Positions 1 through 5,682 of a DNA stretch of 9,585 nucleotides are shown in pieces. The notes below the pieces were generated by a model, which was not told the DNA's origin, searched no databases, and worked only from the letters and a program-made list of their open reading frames with translations. Origin of the DNA: an uncultured Pirellulales bacterium (GTDB lineage: Bacteria > Planctomycetota > Planctomycetia > Pirellulales > Lacipirellulaceae). The number at the start of each line of letters is the position of its first letter. The stretch's first letter is position 1. Where the stretch lies: assembly GCA_947258835.1 (NCBI GenBank), contig CAMYJY010000182.1:1-9585 (forward strand). The letters run 5' to 3'. A program made the translations under genes and the position numbers.

Positions 1-44
1 TAGAATTACCCGTTGTGGTCCAAAACGCGCTTACGTGGGGGTGG

Positions 45-69
45 CATCGGTTGGCGAAGCCTACCGATG
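45..69 (+). promoter_or_regulatory. Stable hairpin in operon leader
   Basis: CATCGGT (45-51) pairs perfectly with ACCGATG (63-69). After one T-T mismatch, GGC (53-55) pairs with GCC (59-61) around a GAA loop. The tip, GCGAAGC, is a known unusually stable DNA mini-hairpin. There is no T-run after it on the plus strand, so it does not look like an ordinary intrinsic terminator. It could end an upstream transcript, act as an operator or structure the leader RNA. The pairing is directly visible; the role is inference. Confidence 0.5.
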
Positions 70-82
70 TGACGCAGTCACA
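68..82. promoter_or_regulatory. Inverted repeat resembling a CRP/FNR-family operator
   Basis: TGTGAC-GCA-GTCACA is a perfect 6-3-6 dyad. Its outer arms are the CRP consensus arms TGTGA and TCACA, but the spacer is 5 rather than the usual 6 bases, so it is not a canonical CRP site. It overlaps the 3' arm of the preceding hairpin by two bases. It may be an operator for some dimeric regulator of the binding-protein operon. The identity of the regulator cannot be told from sequence. Confidence 0.35.
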
Positions 83-103
83 AGAGGTATACAGAGACCA
101 CGA

Positions 104-117
104 AGAACAGATGTTCT
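104..117. promoter_or_regulatory. Inverted repeat resembling a GAAC-N4-GTTC box
   Basis: AGAACA-GA-TGTTCT is a 6-2-6 dyad. It fits the GAAC-N4-GTTC core of the Bacillus-type LexA (SOS) box and matches 12 of the 14 positions of that consensus as I recall it. A dyad this size could arise by chance in a window of this length, and a metal-uptake operon is not an expected SOS target. It is therefore only a candidate operator, possibly for another dimeric repressor. Confidence 0.3.
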
Positions 118-155
118 CTACAAGTTAACACAAGGGCTTGGCAGCCATCGTCTCT

Positions 156-170
156 GGAGGTAACTTATTG
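156..170 (+). promoter_or_regulatory. Strong ribosome-binding site before an in-frame TTG
   Basis: GGAGG at 156-160 is followed, after 7 bases, by TTG at 168-170, which is in frame with the binding-protein gene. This offers an alternative start 18 codons upstream of the ATG at 222. The ATG itself has no clear Shine-Dalgarno sequence. The ATG was still preferred because it places the signal peptide at the very N-terminus. Confidence 0.35.
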
Positions 171-221
171 AGACCACGTCTCATATTCCACCTCCCCTTC
201 GCTTTTTCAATCAGAGCCACT

Positions 222-1163
222 ATGCAACTTGCGGACTTCAATAATCTCTGGCGGCAGGCTGCCTTGGCTCTCTGCTTGCTAATCACCTGGGGGTTCCTAG
301 GCTGCGCCGAAACCGACTCCCAGTTGCACAACCACTCTGCCACCGAGGGGCATGTCTTTCATGGTGAGTATCCGATCCAGGTGCTCTGCACCACAGGCAT
401 GATCGCGGAAATGTTAACGCGCATCGGAGGTGAACAGGTCGAGGTCCAAGGGCTGATGGGGCCTGGCGTCGATCCGCATCTGTACCGTCCCACGGCCGCG
501 GATGTCGACAAACTGCTAACCGCCGATGCCATCTTTTATAACGGCATGCATCTCGAAGGTCGCATGGCCGATAAATTCGTGCAGTTGGCCCGGACCCAAG
601 CTACGTACCCGGTTACCGCGCACGACCCACACATTTGGCACGATGTGGCCTTGTGGTCGGATTGCGCGACGGACGTAGCGACCATGCTGGCCAAATTTGA
701 TCCAGAACATGCACCAGAATACGAGAGTCGTGCCCGGGCCTACCGGGAGGAACTGGCGGAGCTGGATGCCTTCTGCAAAACAGAAATTGCCAAAATTCCG
801 ATAGCCCAGCGTCTGCTCGTCACGGCACACGATGCCTTTGGCTATTTTGGCGCTGCCTACGGTATCGAGGTTTGTGGCCTGAAGGGAATTAGCTCGGAAG
901 CAGAAAAAGACCTCGCGCACCAAGAAGAAATCCAAACGCTGCTGATCGAACGCCAAATCCCCGCGGTCTTTGTGGAGTCGGCGATCGCGCATCGGACCGT
1001 GGACGCACTGGTAGAAACCTGCCGAGCTGCTGGCTGGGAAGTGGTCCATGGAGGTGAGCTGTATGCGGACGCCCTTGGCCCCGCGGGCAGTGCCACCAGC
1101 ACGTACCGTGGCATGATCCGCCATAACGTCCACACCATTGTCGCGGGATTGTCAGGAATGTGA
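222..1163 (+). CDS. Metal ABC transporter substrate-binding lipoprotein (TroA/MntA/ZnuA family)
   Basis: This is a periplasmic, probably lipid-anchored receptor that captures Mn2+, Zn2+ or Fe2+ and delivers it to the permeases encoded downstream. With the ATG at 222 it has 313 residues, normal for cluster A-I (cluster 9) binding proteins. A hydrophobic stretch at 13-26 ends at a loose lipobox with Cys28. A short His-containing segment (36-47) follows. Likely metal ligands, placed by motif, are His86 (DPHLY), His137 (DPHIW), His203 (TAHDAFGYF) and Asp283 (LYADALG). That His-His-His-Asp set resembles Treponema TroA. The C-terminal half (GLKGISSEAE, IPAVFVES, TYRGMIRHN) is classic for the family. 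In-frame TTG codons at 138 and 168 would lengthen the N-terminus; the one at 168 has a good GGAGG before it. First gene of the operon, separated from the ATPase gene by 91 bases. The family is secure; the metal is not. Confidence 0.93.
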   Translation: MQLADFNNLWRQAALALCLLITWGFLGCAETDSQLHNHSATEGHVFHGEYPIQVLCTTGMIAEMLTRIGGEQVEVQGLMGPGVDPHLYRPTAADVDKLLTADAIFYNGMHLEGRMADKFVQLARTQATYPVTAHDPHIWHDVALWSDCATDVATMLAKFDPEHAPEYESRARAYREELAELDAFCKTEIAKIPIAQRLLVTAHDAFGYFGAAYGIEVCGLKGISSEAEKDLAHQEEIQTLLIERQIPAVFVESAIAHRTVDALVETCRAAGWEVVHGGELYADALGPAGSATSTYRGMIRHNVHTIVAGLSGM

Positions 1164-1213
1164 GTCGACTGCAGTTTCATGTATTTAGCCGCCAAGCGCT
1201 CCCTTTTTCCTTC

Positions 1214-1244
1214 CTGAGATGGCGGCCTCCGGCCGTTATCTCAG
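1214..1244 (+). promoter_or_regulatory. Intercistronic 14-bp hairpin between binding protein and ATPase genes
   Basis: CTGAGATGGCGGCC (1214-1227) pairs over its full length with 1231-1244, with two G-U pairs and a TCC triloop. The T-run lies before the hairpin (1204-1208), not after it, so this is not a standard intrinsic terminator for the plus strand. In ABC import operons such a hairpin after the binding-protein gene often protects its mRNA and limits read-through, so that the receptor is made in excess. That role is inferred here from position and stability. Confidence 0.6.
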
Positions 1245-1254
1245 AAAGTGCACC

Positions 1255-2022
1255 ATGTCTACGACTGCCTTAGAAATTCACGACATGACCGTGGCCTACC
1301 AGCGCCGGCCTGTGCTGTGGGATATCGATCTGCAAATCCCCGCCGGAAAACTGGTCGGCATTGTCGGCCCGAACGGCGCGGGCAAGACCACCTTGATCAA
1401 GGCGGCGCTGGGGCTGGTGCCACTGGCCAGTGGGAAAGTAGAAATCCACGGCAAACCCTACCACCAGCAGCGGCAAGCCGTGGGCTACGTGCCGCAACGC
1501 GAGTCGGTGGATTGGGATTTTCCAGTGACGGTGCGGGATGTGGTTTTGATGGGCACCTACGGCAGTTTGGGCTGGTTGCGTCGCCCGGGCAGGTCGGAAC
1601 ATGCTATTGTCGACCGCTGCCTGCAGCAGGTGGGCATCTCCGCCTTGGCCAATCGGCAGATCCGCCAGCTCTCGGGCGGACAGCAACAGCGGGTGTTTTT
1701 AGCGCGGGCGCTGGCCCAGGATGCCCAGCTGTATTTTTTGGATGAACCCTTCGCTGGCGTGGACGCCGCCACGGAAGCGGCAATTTTTAAATTACTGCAG
1801 ACCATGCGTTCGGCCCACAAGACGGTCTTGGTGGTCCATCACGACTTGCAAACCGTCCGCGATTATTTTGATCATGTCATCTTGCTCAACATGCGTCTGG
1901 TCGCTTGCGGTCCGGTGGAGACAACCTTCACCCAGGAAAATCTCCACCTGACTTACGGAGGGCGGCTCACGATCTTGGACGAAGCGGCCGAAGCAATGCG
2001 GCAGCGGGAACCGCAACGATGA
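1255..2022 (+). CDS. Metal ABC transporter ATP-binding protein (MntB/ZnuC/TroB type)
   Basis: This cytoplasmic ATPase powers the metal importer. From ATG 1255 it is 255 residues, typical for the family. All ABC motifs are present: Walker A GPNGAGKTT (38-46), Q-loop Gln81, signature LSGGQQQR (139-146), Walker B LYFLDEP (159-165) and switch His196. The segment around VPQRESVDWDFPVTVRDVV (79-97) is characteristic of the Mn/Zn/Fe chelate subfamily. An in-frame ATG at 1219 would add 12 residues, but it lies inside the 1214-1244 hairpin and the added residues do not look like the family. Start 1255 has only a weak AGAAAG upstream. The stop codon overlaps the start of permease 1 (ATGA at 2019-2022), pointing to coupled translation. 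Confidence 0.95.
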   Translation: MSTTALEIHDMTVAYQRRPVLWDIDLQIPAGKLVGIVGPNGAGKTTLIKAALGLVPLASGKVEIHGKPYHQQRQAVGYVPQRESVDWDFPVTVRDVVLMGTYGSLGWLRRPGRSEHAIVDRCLQQVGISALANRQIRQLSGGQQQRVFLARALAQDAQLYFLDEPFAGVDAATEAAIFKLLQTMRSAHKTVLVVHHDLQTVRDYFDHVILLNMRLVACGPVETTFTQENLHLTYGGRLTILDEAAEAMRQREPQR

Positions 2023-3332
2023 TGGGCACCCTGTTTTTTGACAGCCTGAATCTCAGCCAGAAAGTGATGCTGGGCACCGCCCTTTTGGGTGGGATCTCCG
2101 GCGTGATCGGTAGTTTCGCGGTCCTCCGCGGGCGCTCGCTCGTAGGCGACATGCTGGCTCACGCTGCCCTGCCTGGTATTTGTCTGGCCTTCCTGCTGTG
2201 GGGCACCCGCGATTTGTGGGCGCTTTCGCTGGGGGCACTAACCAGCGGCCTGTTGGCAATCGCCACCGTCACCTGGCTGGTCCGCTGGACGCGCACCAAG
2301 GAAGATGCGGCGATTGGAATCGTGCTCAGTACGTTTTTTGGCGTGGGGGTGGTGCTTCTCTCCGTCATCCAAAAACCGCACATCGGGGGAAATAAGGCGG
2401 GACTCGACTCCTATCTGTTTGGCGAGCCGGCCAATATGCTCTCCGACGATTTGGTCCTACTGACCGTGGTCGCGGGTGTCATTTTGTCGCTGGTGTTTTT
2501 TTTCTTTAAGGAATTTCAACTCGTCTGTTTTGATACTGATTTCGCCCAGTCGCAAGGGTGGCCCACCCTCAAGATTGATTTGACTTTGATGGCTGCTCTG
2601 ACCGTGGTCACCATCGTCGGGCTGCCCATCGTGGGGGTGATTCTCATGGCCGCCATGCTGATCTTGCCGGCAGCCACCGCGCGGCTGTGGACCAATCGGC
2701 TGCAAGTCTTGCTGGTGTTGGCCGGGCTGTGTGGAATGCTGGCGGCCGTGGGCGGTACCCAACTGGGGCGGGGACTGCCGGCTGGGGCCGCGATTGTCTT
2801 GACCGCAGCGGGCCTGTTTGTGCTCTCGCTCGTCTTGGCCCCCCAGCGAGGCGTAGTGGCTCGGCTCCGCTCCGAATGGCAATTGCGCGGCCGCATCGCC
2901 CGGGAACACCTCCTCCGCTCCCTTTACGAACTGAATGAGCCGTATTTACCAGCACGGCAGCAGCTCCCCCTGCAGTCGCTCCAGGATTACCGCCACTGGA
3001 GCGCCCTGCCTAAGTTATTGGATGCCGCCGAGGCGGACGCCTTTGTCGAACGCCAAGATAAAACCGTCCGGTTGACTTCTCTGGGACTGAAGCGGGCCGC
3101 GGAACTCACCACGGCCCACCGCCTGTGGGAAATGTACCTGATGCAGCATGCAGGCATTGCCCCCGATCACGTTGATCGCGATGCCGATGATGTCGAGCAC
3201 CTGCTCCCCGCTGCCCTGCTGGTGGAACTGGAACAGCAGCTGGAGCAGGAAGGTCGCCTCCCCAATACGATCACCTCCGTCCCCGACTCGCCGCACCAAC
3301 TGGAGGGTCCCTCGGAATCCAGTACGCCATGA
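2019..3332 (+). CDS. Metal ABC transporter permease fused to a DtxR-like domain (permease 1)
   Basis: Residues about 13-275 of 437 form an ABC-3 family membrane permease with many hydrophobic helices. Family hallmarks include RGRSLVGDMLAHAALPG (37-53), FKEFQLVCFDTDFA (163-176) and VILMAAMLILPAATARL (207-223). It should pair with permease 2 to form the channel for Mn2+/Zn2+/Fe2+. Ordinary permeases of this family end near residue 280-300. This one continues into a DtxR/MntR-like module: a helix AREHLLRSLYEL (294-305), a winged-helix region to about 352, then the metal-sensing/dimerisation helices HRLWE (367-371) and DRDADDVEH (386-394). By hand alignment to DtxR, His367, Glu371, Glu393 and His394 match ligands His79, Glu83, Glu105 and His106. 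Asp386 and Asp390 replace His98 and Cys102, and His297 sits at Met10. The tail beyond 410 is Ser/Pro-rich. An ATG at 2022 is an equally possible start. Four-base overlaps join it to both neighbours. Confidence 0.93.
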   Translation: MMGTLFFDSLNLSQKVMLGTALLGGISGVIGSFAVLRGRSLVGDMLAHAALPGICLAFLLWGTRDLWALSLGALTSGLLAIATVTWLVRWTRTKEDAAIGIVLSTFFGVGVVLLSVIQKPHIGGNKAGLDSYLFGEPANMLSDDLVLLTVVAGVILSLVFFFFKEFQLVCFDTDFAQSQGWPTLKIDLTLMAALTVVTIVGLPIVGVILMAAMLILPAATARLWTNRLQVLLVLAGLCGMLAAVGGTQLGRGLPAGAAIVLTAAGLFVLSLVLAPQRGVVARLRSEWQLRGRIAREHLLRSLYELNEPYLPARQQLPLQSLQDYRHWSALPKLLDAAEADAFVERQDKTVRLTSLGLKRAAELTTAHRLWEMYLMQHAGIAPDHVDRDADDVEHLLPAALLVELEQQLEQEGRLPNTITSVPDSPHQLEGPSESSTP

Positions 3333-4600
3333 CCCCGACCATCGCCTTATCGTCCGATGCCTGGATACTACTCACCGGTGCTGCCACCAATGTGGCCTGC
3401 GCCCTGGTGGGCTGTTTTCTCGTGCTACGACGGATGAGCCTGATGGGAGATGCCCTGGCGCATGCCGTCCTTCCCGGTCTGGTCATCGCCTTTTTGCTCT
3501 CCCACTCACTGAGCATCGTACCGCTGTTTGTGGGCGCTGCCGCGGTGGGGCTGTTGACCACCTTCCTGATCCAAACACTCCATCAGTACGCGCGGACGCC
3601 GACGGACGCCAGCATGGGTGTCGTATTTACCTCGTTGTTTGCCCTCGGAGTTGTGCTGCTAAAAAAGTTTGTGGTGGGGCATTTTGATGTGGCCTGCGTT
3701 TATGAAGGATCTTTGGAATTGGTCGTGCTGTCGGAGACAATTTGTGGTCTTCCCCGGCCATTGTTTACGACGTGCCTGGTCTTGCTGCTAAATTTGTCCG
3801 TGCTGCTCCTGCTGTGGAAGGAATTCCAGCTCAGCTCGTTCGATCCCGCACTGGCCACGACCATGGGACTTTCGGCCACGGCCATCCACTACCTCTTGAT
3901 GACGTTGGTGTCCGTGACCACGGTGGCCTCTTTTGAGGCCGTGGGTTCCATCTTGGTGGTGGCCATGCTCATTGTGCCAGCCGCCACGGCCCATTTGCTG
4001 AGTGATCGCCTCGCCGCCATGGTGGCGATCTCGGCGCTGGTAGGCGTCCTGTCCGCCGTACTGGGTTTTTATGCTGCCCAATACTGGGATACGAATATCG
4101 CCGGAATGATGACCGTCGCGGCGGGGCTGCTGTATGCGGTGGCGGTGTTCTGTTCGCCCCGTTATGGAATCTGCAGTACGGTCTTGAATAACTTGAAAGT
4201 GTCTTTGCGGGTGGTCCGTGAAGACTTGCTGGGCATGCTGTATCGTATTGAAGAATTGGGCAGCGCTCGGCAAATGACCTCGGCCGAAGCGCGCCGAGCC
4301 ATCGGTGGTGGCTGGCTATCGCGGCTGGGAGTCGCCGCACTGCTCCGCGGGGGCCATCTCCGCAGGGCAGGGGAGTGCTTGCAATTAACCCCTCGCGGCC
4401 GCACGGAGGCCCGCCAACTGGTCCGCTCGCATCGGCTGTGGGAAACCTATCTGGTCGAACACCTCGGCCTGCCCCTGGATCACGTGCACGAACCGGCCCA
4501 TCGCGTGGAGCATTTTATTAGCGAGCAAATGCAGCGTGAGCTGGAGGCCGAAGTTGCCGCCCCGGAGCAAGACCCCCATGGTCGGCAAATCCCAGATTAG
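3329..4600 (+). CDS. Metal ABC transporter permease fused to a DtxR-like domain (permease 2)
   Basis: This is the second channel subunit, 423 residues, with the same architecture as permease 1. The ABC-3 permease spans about 10-280, with RRMSLMGDALAHAVLPG (34-50), WKEFQLSSFDPALATTMG (163-180) and ILVVAMLIVPAATAHLL (208-224). The C-terminal DtxR-like region spans about 295-408: helix VREDLLGMLYRIEEL (296-310), winged helix to about 353 ending LQLTPRGR, then SHRLWETYLVEHLGL (367-381) and HVHEPAHRVEH (385-395). By hand alignment, His368, Glu372, His387, Glu394 and His395 match DtxR ligands His79, Glu83, His98, Glu105 and His106. His391 replaces Cys102, and Asp299 sits where MntR has Asp8. This tail keeps a fuller ligand set than that of permease 1. 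It starts within the stop of permease 1 (ATGA, 3329-3332). Its TAG stop overlaps the stop of the convergent SRPBCC gene. Confidence 0.93.
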   Translation: MTPTIALSSDAWILLTGAATNVACALVGCFLVLRRMSLMGDALAHAVLPGLVIAFLLSHSLSIVPLFVGAAAVGLLTTFLIQTLHQYARTPTDASMGVVFTSLFALGVVLLKKFVVGHFDVACVYEGSLELVVLSETICGLPRPLFTTCLVLLLNLSVLLLLWKEFQLSSFDPALATTMGLSATAIHYLLMTLVSVTTVASFEAVGSILVVAMLIVPAATAHLLSDRLAAMVAISALVGVLSAVLGFYAAQYWDTNIAGMMTVAAGLLYAVAVFCSPRYGICSTVLNNLKVSLRVVREDLLGMLYRIEELGSARQMTSAEARRAIGGGWLSRLGVAALLRGGHLRRAGECLQLTPRGRTEARQLVRSHRLWETYLVEHLGLPLDHVHEPAHRVEHFISEQMQRELEAEVAAPEQDPHGRQIPD

Positions 4601-5052
4601 CTCCTTACTTTGGTCGCTAGCACGGCTTGGATATCTTCCAAATCATTGAGCAAGCACTTTTTCATGCTCCCCTGCATCAAGCAGGCCAACGGTGCAACCA
4701 GCTTGGCCAGGAAATGAATCGGTTGGGTTTCGATCTCCAAACGTACGTGTGTTCCCGCAATATCACTCAGCAGATGATATGCTGCGCGATACCGGCTCCC
4801 GCAGGTCGTGCCTTCCACCGTGTAGCCATGGAGGCGATCGAAGGCGGTTATTTCCATCTCGACCGAACTCTGCTTACCAAACATCGTCCGTGTTTCACGG
4901 AATCGTGTGCCGACTCCAATCGCCCCCGGTGTGAGCAATTCCATACGATCGATGCCACGCACGTGCCGCGCGGCATTTTCAAAATCACTGAGCGTGTCGA
5001 AGACCCATTCCAAGGGGGCTTCAAAATGTTGTCTGATGGTCATCTTGGGCAT
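4597..5052 (-). CDS. SRPBCC-fold (polyketide cyclase/START-like) protein
   Basis: A 151-residue protein covering one whole SRPBCC domain. The pattern is typical: an opening strand TIRQHFEAPLEWVFDTLSDF with the usual FxAPxExVF-like turn, GVGTRFRETR in the middle, the strand pair SSVEMEITAFDRLHGYTVEG, and a long C-terminal helix (about 115-147). Such proteins form a deep hydrophobic pocket for lipids, cofactors or polyketides. No catalytic residues can be assigned and the ligand is unknown. A second ATG three codons in (5043) is an equally good start. A GGGGG run lies in the loop of a hairpin just upstream (5057-5071). The gene is convergent with permease 2, its TAA overlapping the permease TAG, and divergent from ndk. 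It has no obvious functional link to metal uptake. Confidence 0.85.
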   Translation of the reverse strand: MPKMTIRQHFEAPLEWVFDTLSDFENAARHVRGIDRMELLTPGAIGVGTRFRETRTMFGKQSSVEMEITAFDRLHGYTVEGTTCGSRYRAAYHLLSDIAGTHVRLEIETQPIHFLAKLVAPLACLMQGSMKKCLLNDLEDIQAVLATKVRS

Positions 5053-5166
5053 TGGCTTGTGGCCCCCACAAAACTCTCTGAGAATTTCCGCGATAGAAAA
5101 CCGCAGGGGACAGCCGTAGTCCAGCGCCGCTCGCCTTCCCCCAGACTACCCCCACCGGCCCCTTCC
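5053..5166. promoter_or_regulatory. Divergent intergenic region, SRPBCC gene and ndk
   Basis: These 114 bases must carry the start signals of both divergent genes. A perfect 6-bp hairpin TTGTGG-CCC-CCACAA lies at 5057-5071, immediately ahead of the SRPBCC start. No Shine-Dalgarno sequence precedes ndk; the approach to its ATG is C-rich. I could not pick a convincing promoter for either direction. Confidence 0.4.
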
Positions 5167-5625
5167 ATGCAACAAACGTTTATTCTCTTCAAGCCCGATT
5201 GTGTCCAGCGTCGTTTGATGGGCAAGGTCATGAGCCGTTTTGAGGACAAGGGGCTCAATTTTGTAGCCATGAAAATGCTGCAAATTACGCCAGAATTGGC
5301 CCAACAGCACTATGCGGAGCATGTGGAAAAGAGCTGGTACCCCACACTGGAGCAGTTTATTACCGGCGGCCCTGTCGTGGCGGCCGTCCTGGAAGGGCTG
5401 GATGCGATTCGCGTGGTGCGCGAGATGCTAGGGGCCACCAGCGGCCTGCAGGCCTCCGCGGGAACCATCCGGGGAGATTTTAGTGCCAGCCGGCAAATGA
5501 ACTTGGTGCACGGCTCAGACGGCCCGGAAGCCGCCGCCCGCGAGATTGCCTTGTATTTTACGGCGGCCGAACTGTGCGCGCATGAACCCACCATCACCCC
5601 CTGGTTGCGAGCTGCCGACGAGTAA
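5167..5625 (+). CDS. ndk: Nucleoside diphosphate kinase
   Basis: This enzyme transfers the gamma phosphate from ATP to nucleoside diphosphates through a phospho-histidine, balancing NTP and dNTP pools in the cytoplasm. At 152 residues it is of normal length. Diagnostic motifs are FILFKPDCVQRR with Lys9, WYPTLEQFITGGPVVAAVLEG (57-77), GTIRGDF (99-105) and the active-site NLVHGSD (112-118) with His115 as the phosphorylated residue. The usual Asp-Pro after GAT is changed (GATSGLQASAG). There are two residues between the Arg and Asn before the active site, a modest variation. The ATG at 5167 was chosen because MQQTFILFKPD matches the family N-terminus. The reading frame is open far upstream, but that part is antisense to the SRPBCC gene and is not translated protein. 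It ends 57 bases before the convergent regulator gene. Confidence 0.96.
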   Translation: MQQTFILFKPDCVQRRLMGKVMSRFEDKGLNFVAMKMLQITPELAQQHYAEHVEKSWYPTLEQFITGGPVVAAVLEGLDAIRVVREMLGATSGLQASAGTIRGDFSASRQMNLVHGSDGPEAAAREIALYFTAAELCAHEPTITPWLRAADE

Positions 5626-5682
5626 GCACGAGGGAGTGCCTGAGACCCCCTGGCTTGCTGCCGGAAGTGTCCCGCCTGAGCA

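Larger units (their letters stand above)
1..221 (+). promoter_or_regulatory. Leader region upstream of the metal ABC operon
   Basis: No gene can be supported here. The stretch carries three inverted repeats in succession (45-69, 68-82, 104-117), listed separately, followed by a good ribosome-binding sequence GGAGG at 156-160. I do not see a convincing -35/-10 pair: TATACA at 88-93 is -10-like but has no -35 at a suitable distance. The region is the natural place for metal-dependent control of the operon that follows. No yybP-ykoY (Mn) riboswitch core was recognised by eye. Confidence 0.5.

Noticed and set aside
42..57. Sigma54-like promoter (GTGGCATCGGTTGGCG)
   Set aside because: The GG and GC doublets are at the wrong spacing and the -12 element is poor; the bases are better explained by the hairpin at 45-69.
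65..93. Sigma70 promoter using TATACA at 88-93
   Set aside because: The only -35-like sequence (GTGACG, 69-74) is 13 bases away, too short a spacer.
1..221. Manganese (yybP-ykoY) riboswitch in the operon leader
   Set aside because: The conserved core segments of that riboswitch could not be recognised; the visible elements are DNA dyads and one simple hairpin.
516..1133. Long minus-strand open frame (205 codons) opposite the binding-protein gene
   Set aside because: It lies wholly antisense to a clear metal-binding protein gene and its translation resembles no family; it is a by-product of codon bias.
1905..2018. Upstream extension of permease 1 from an earlier ATG
   Set aside because: It would overlap the ATPase gene by over 100 bases and adds a non-hydrophobic, unrelated N-terminus; the ATGA overlap start at 2019 fits the operon.
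4627..5166. Upstream extension of the ndk reading frame
   Set aside because: The frame stays open but is antisense to the SRPBCC gene, and Ndk proteins begin at MQQTF-like sequence; the start at 5167 gives normal length.
5626..5682. Terminator between ndk and the convergent regulator gene
   Set aside because: Only a 4-bp GCAC/GTGC stem is present with no T-run, too weak to call.
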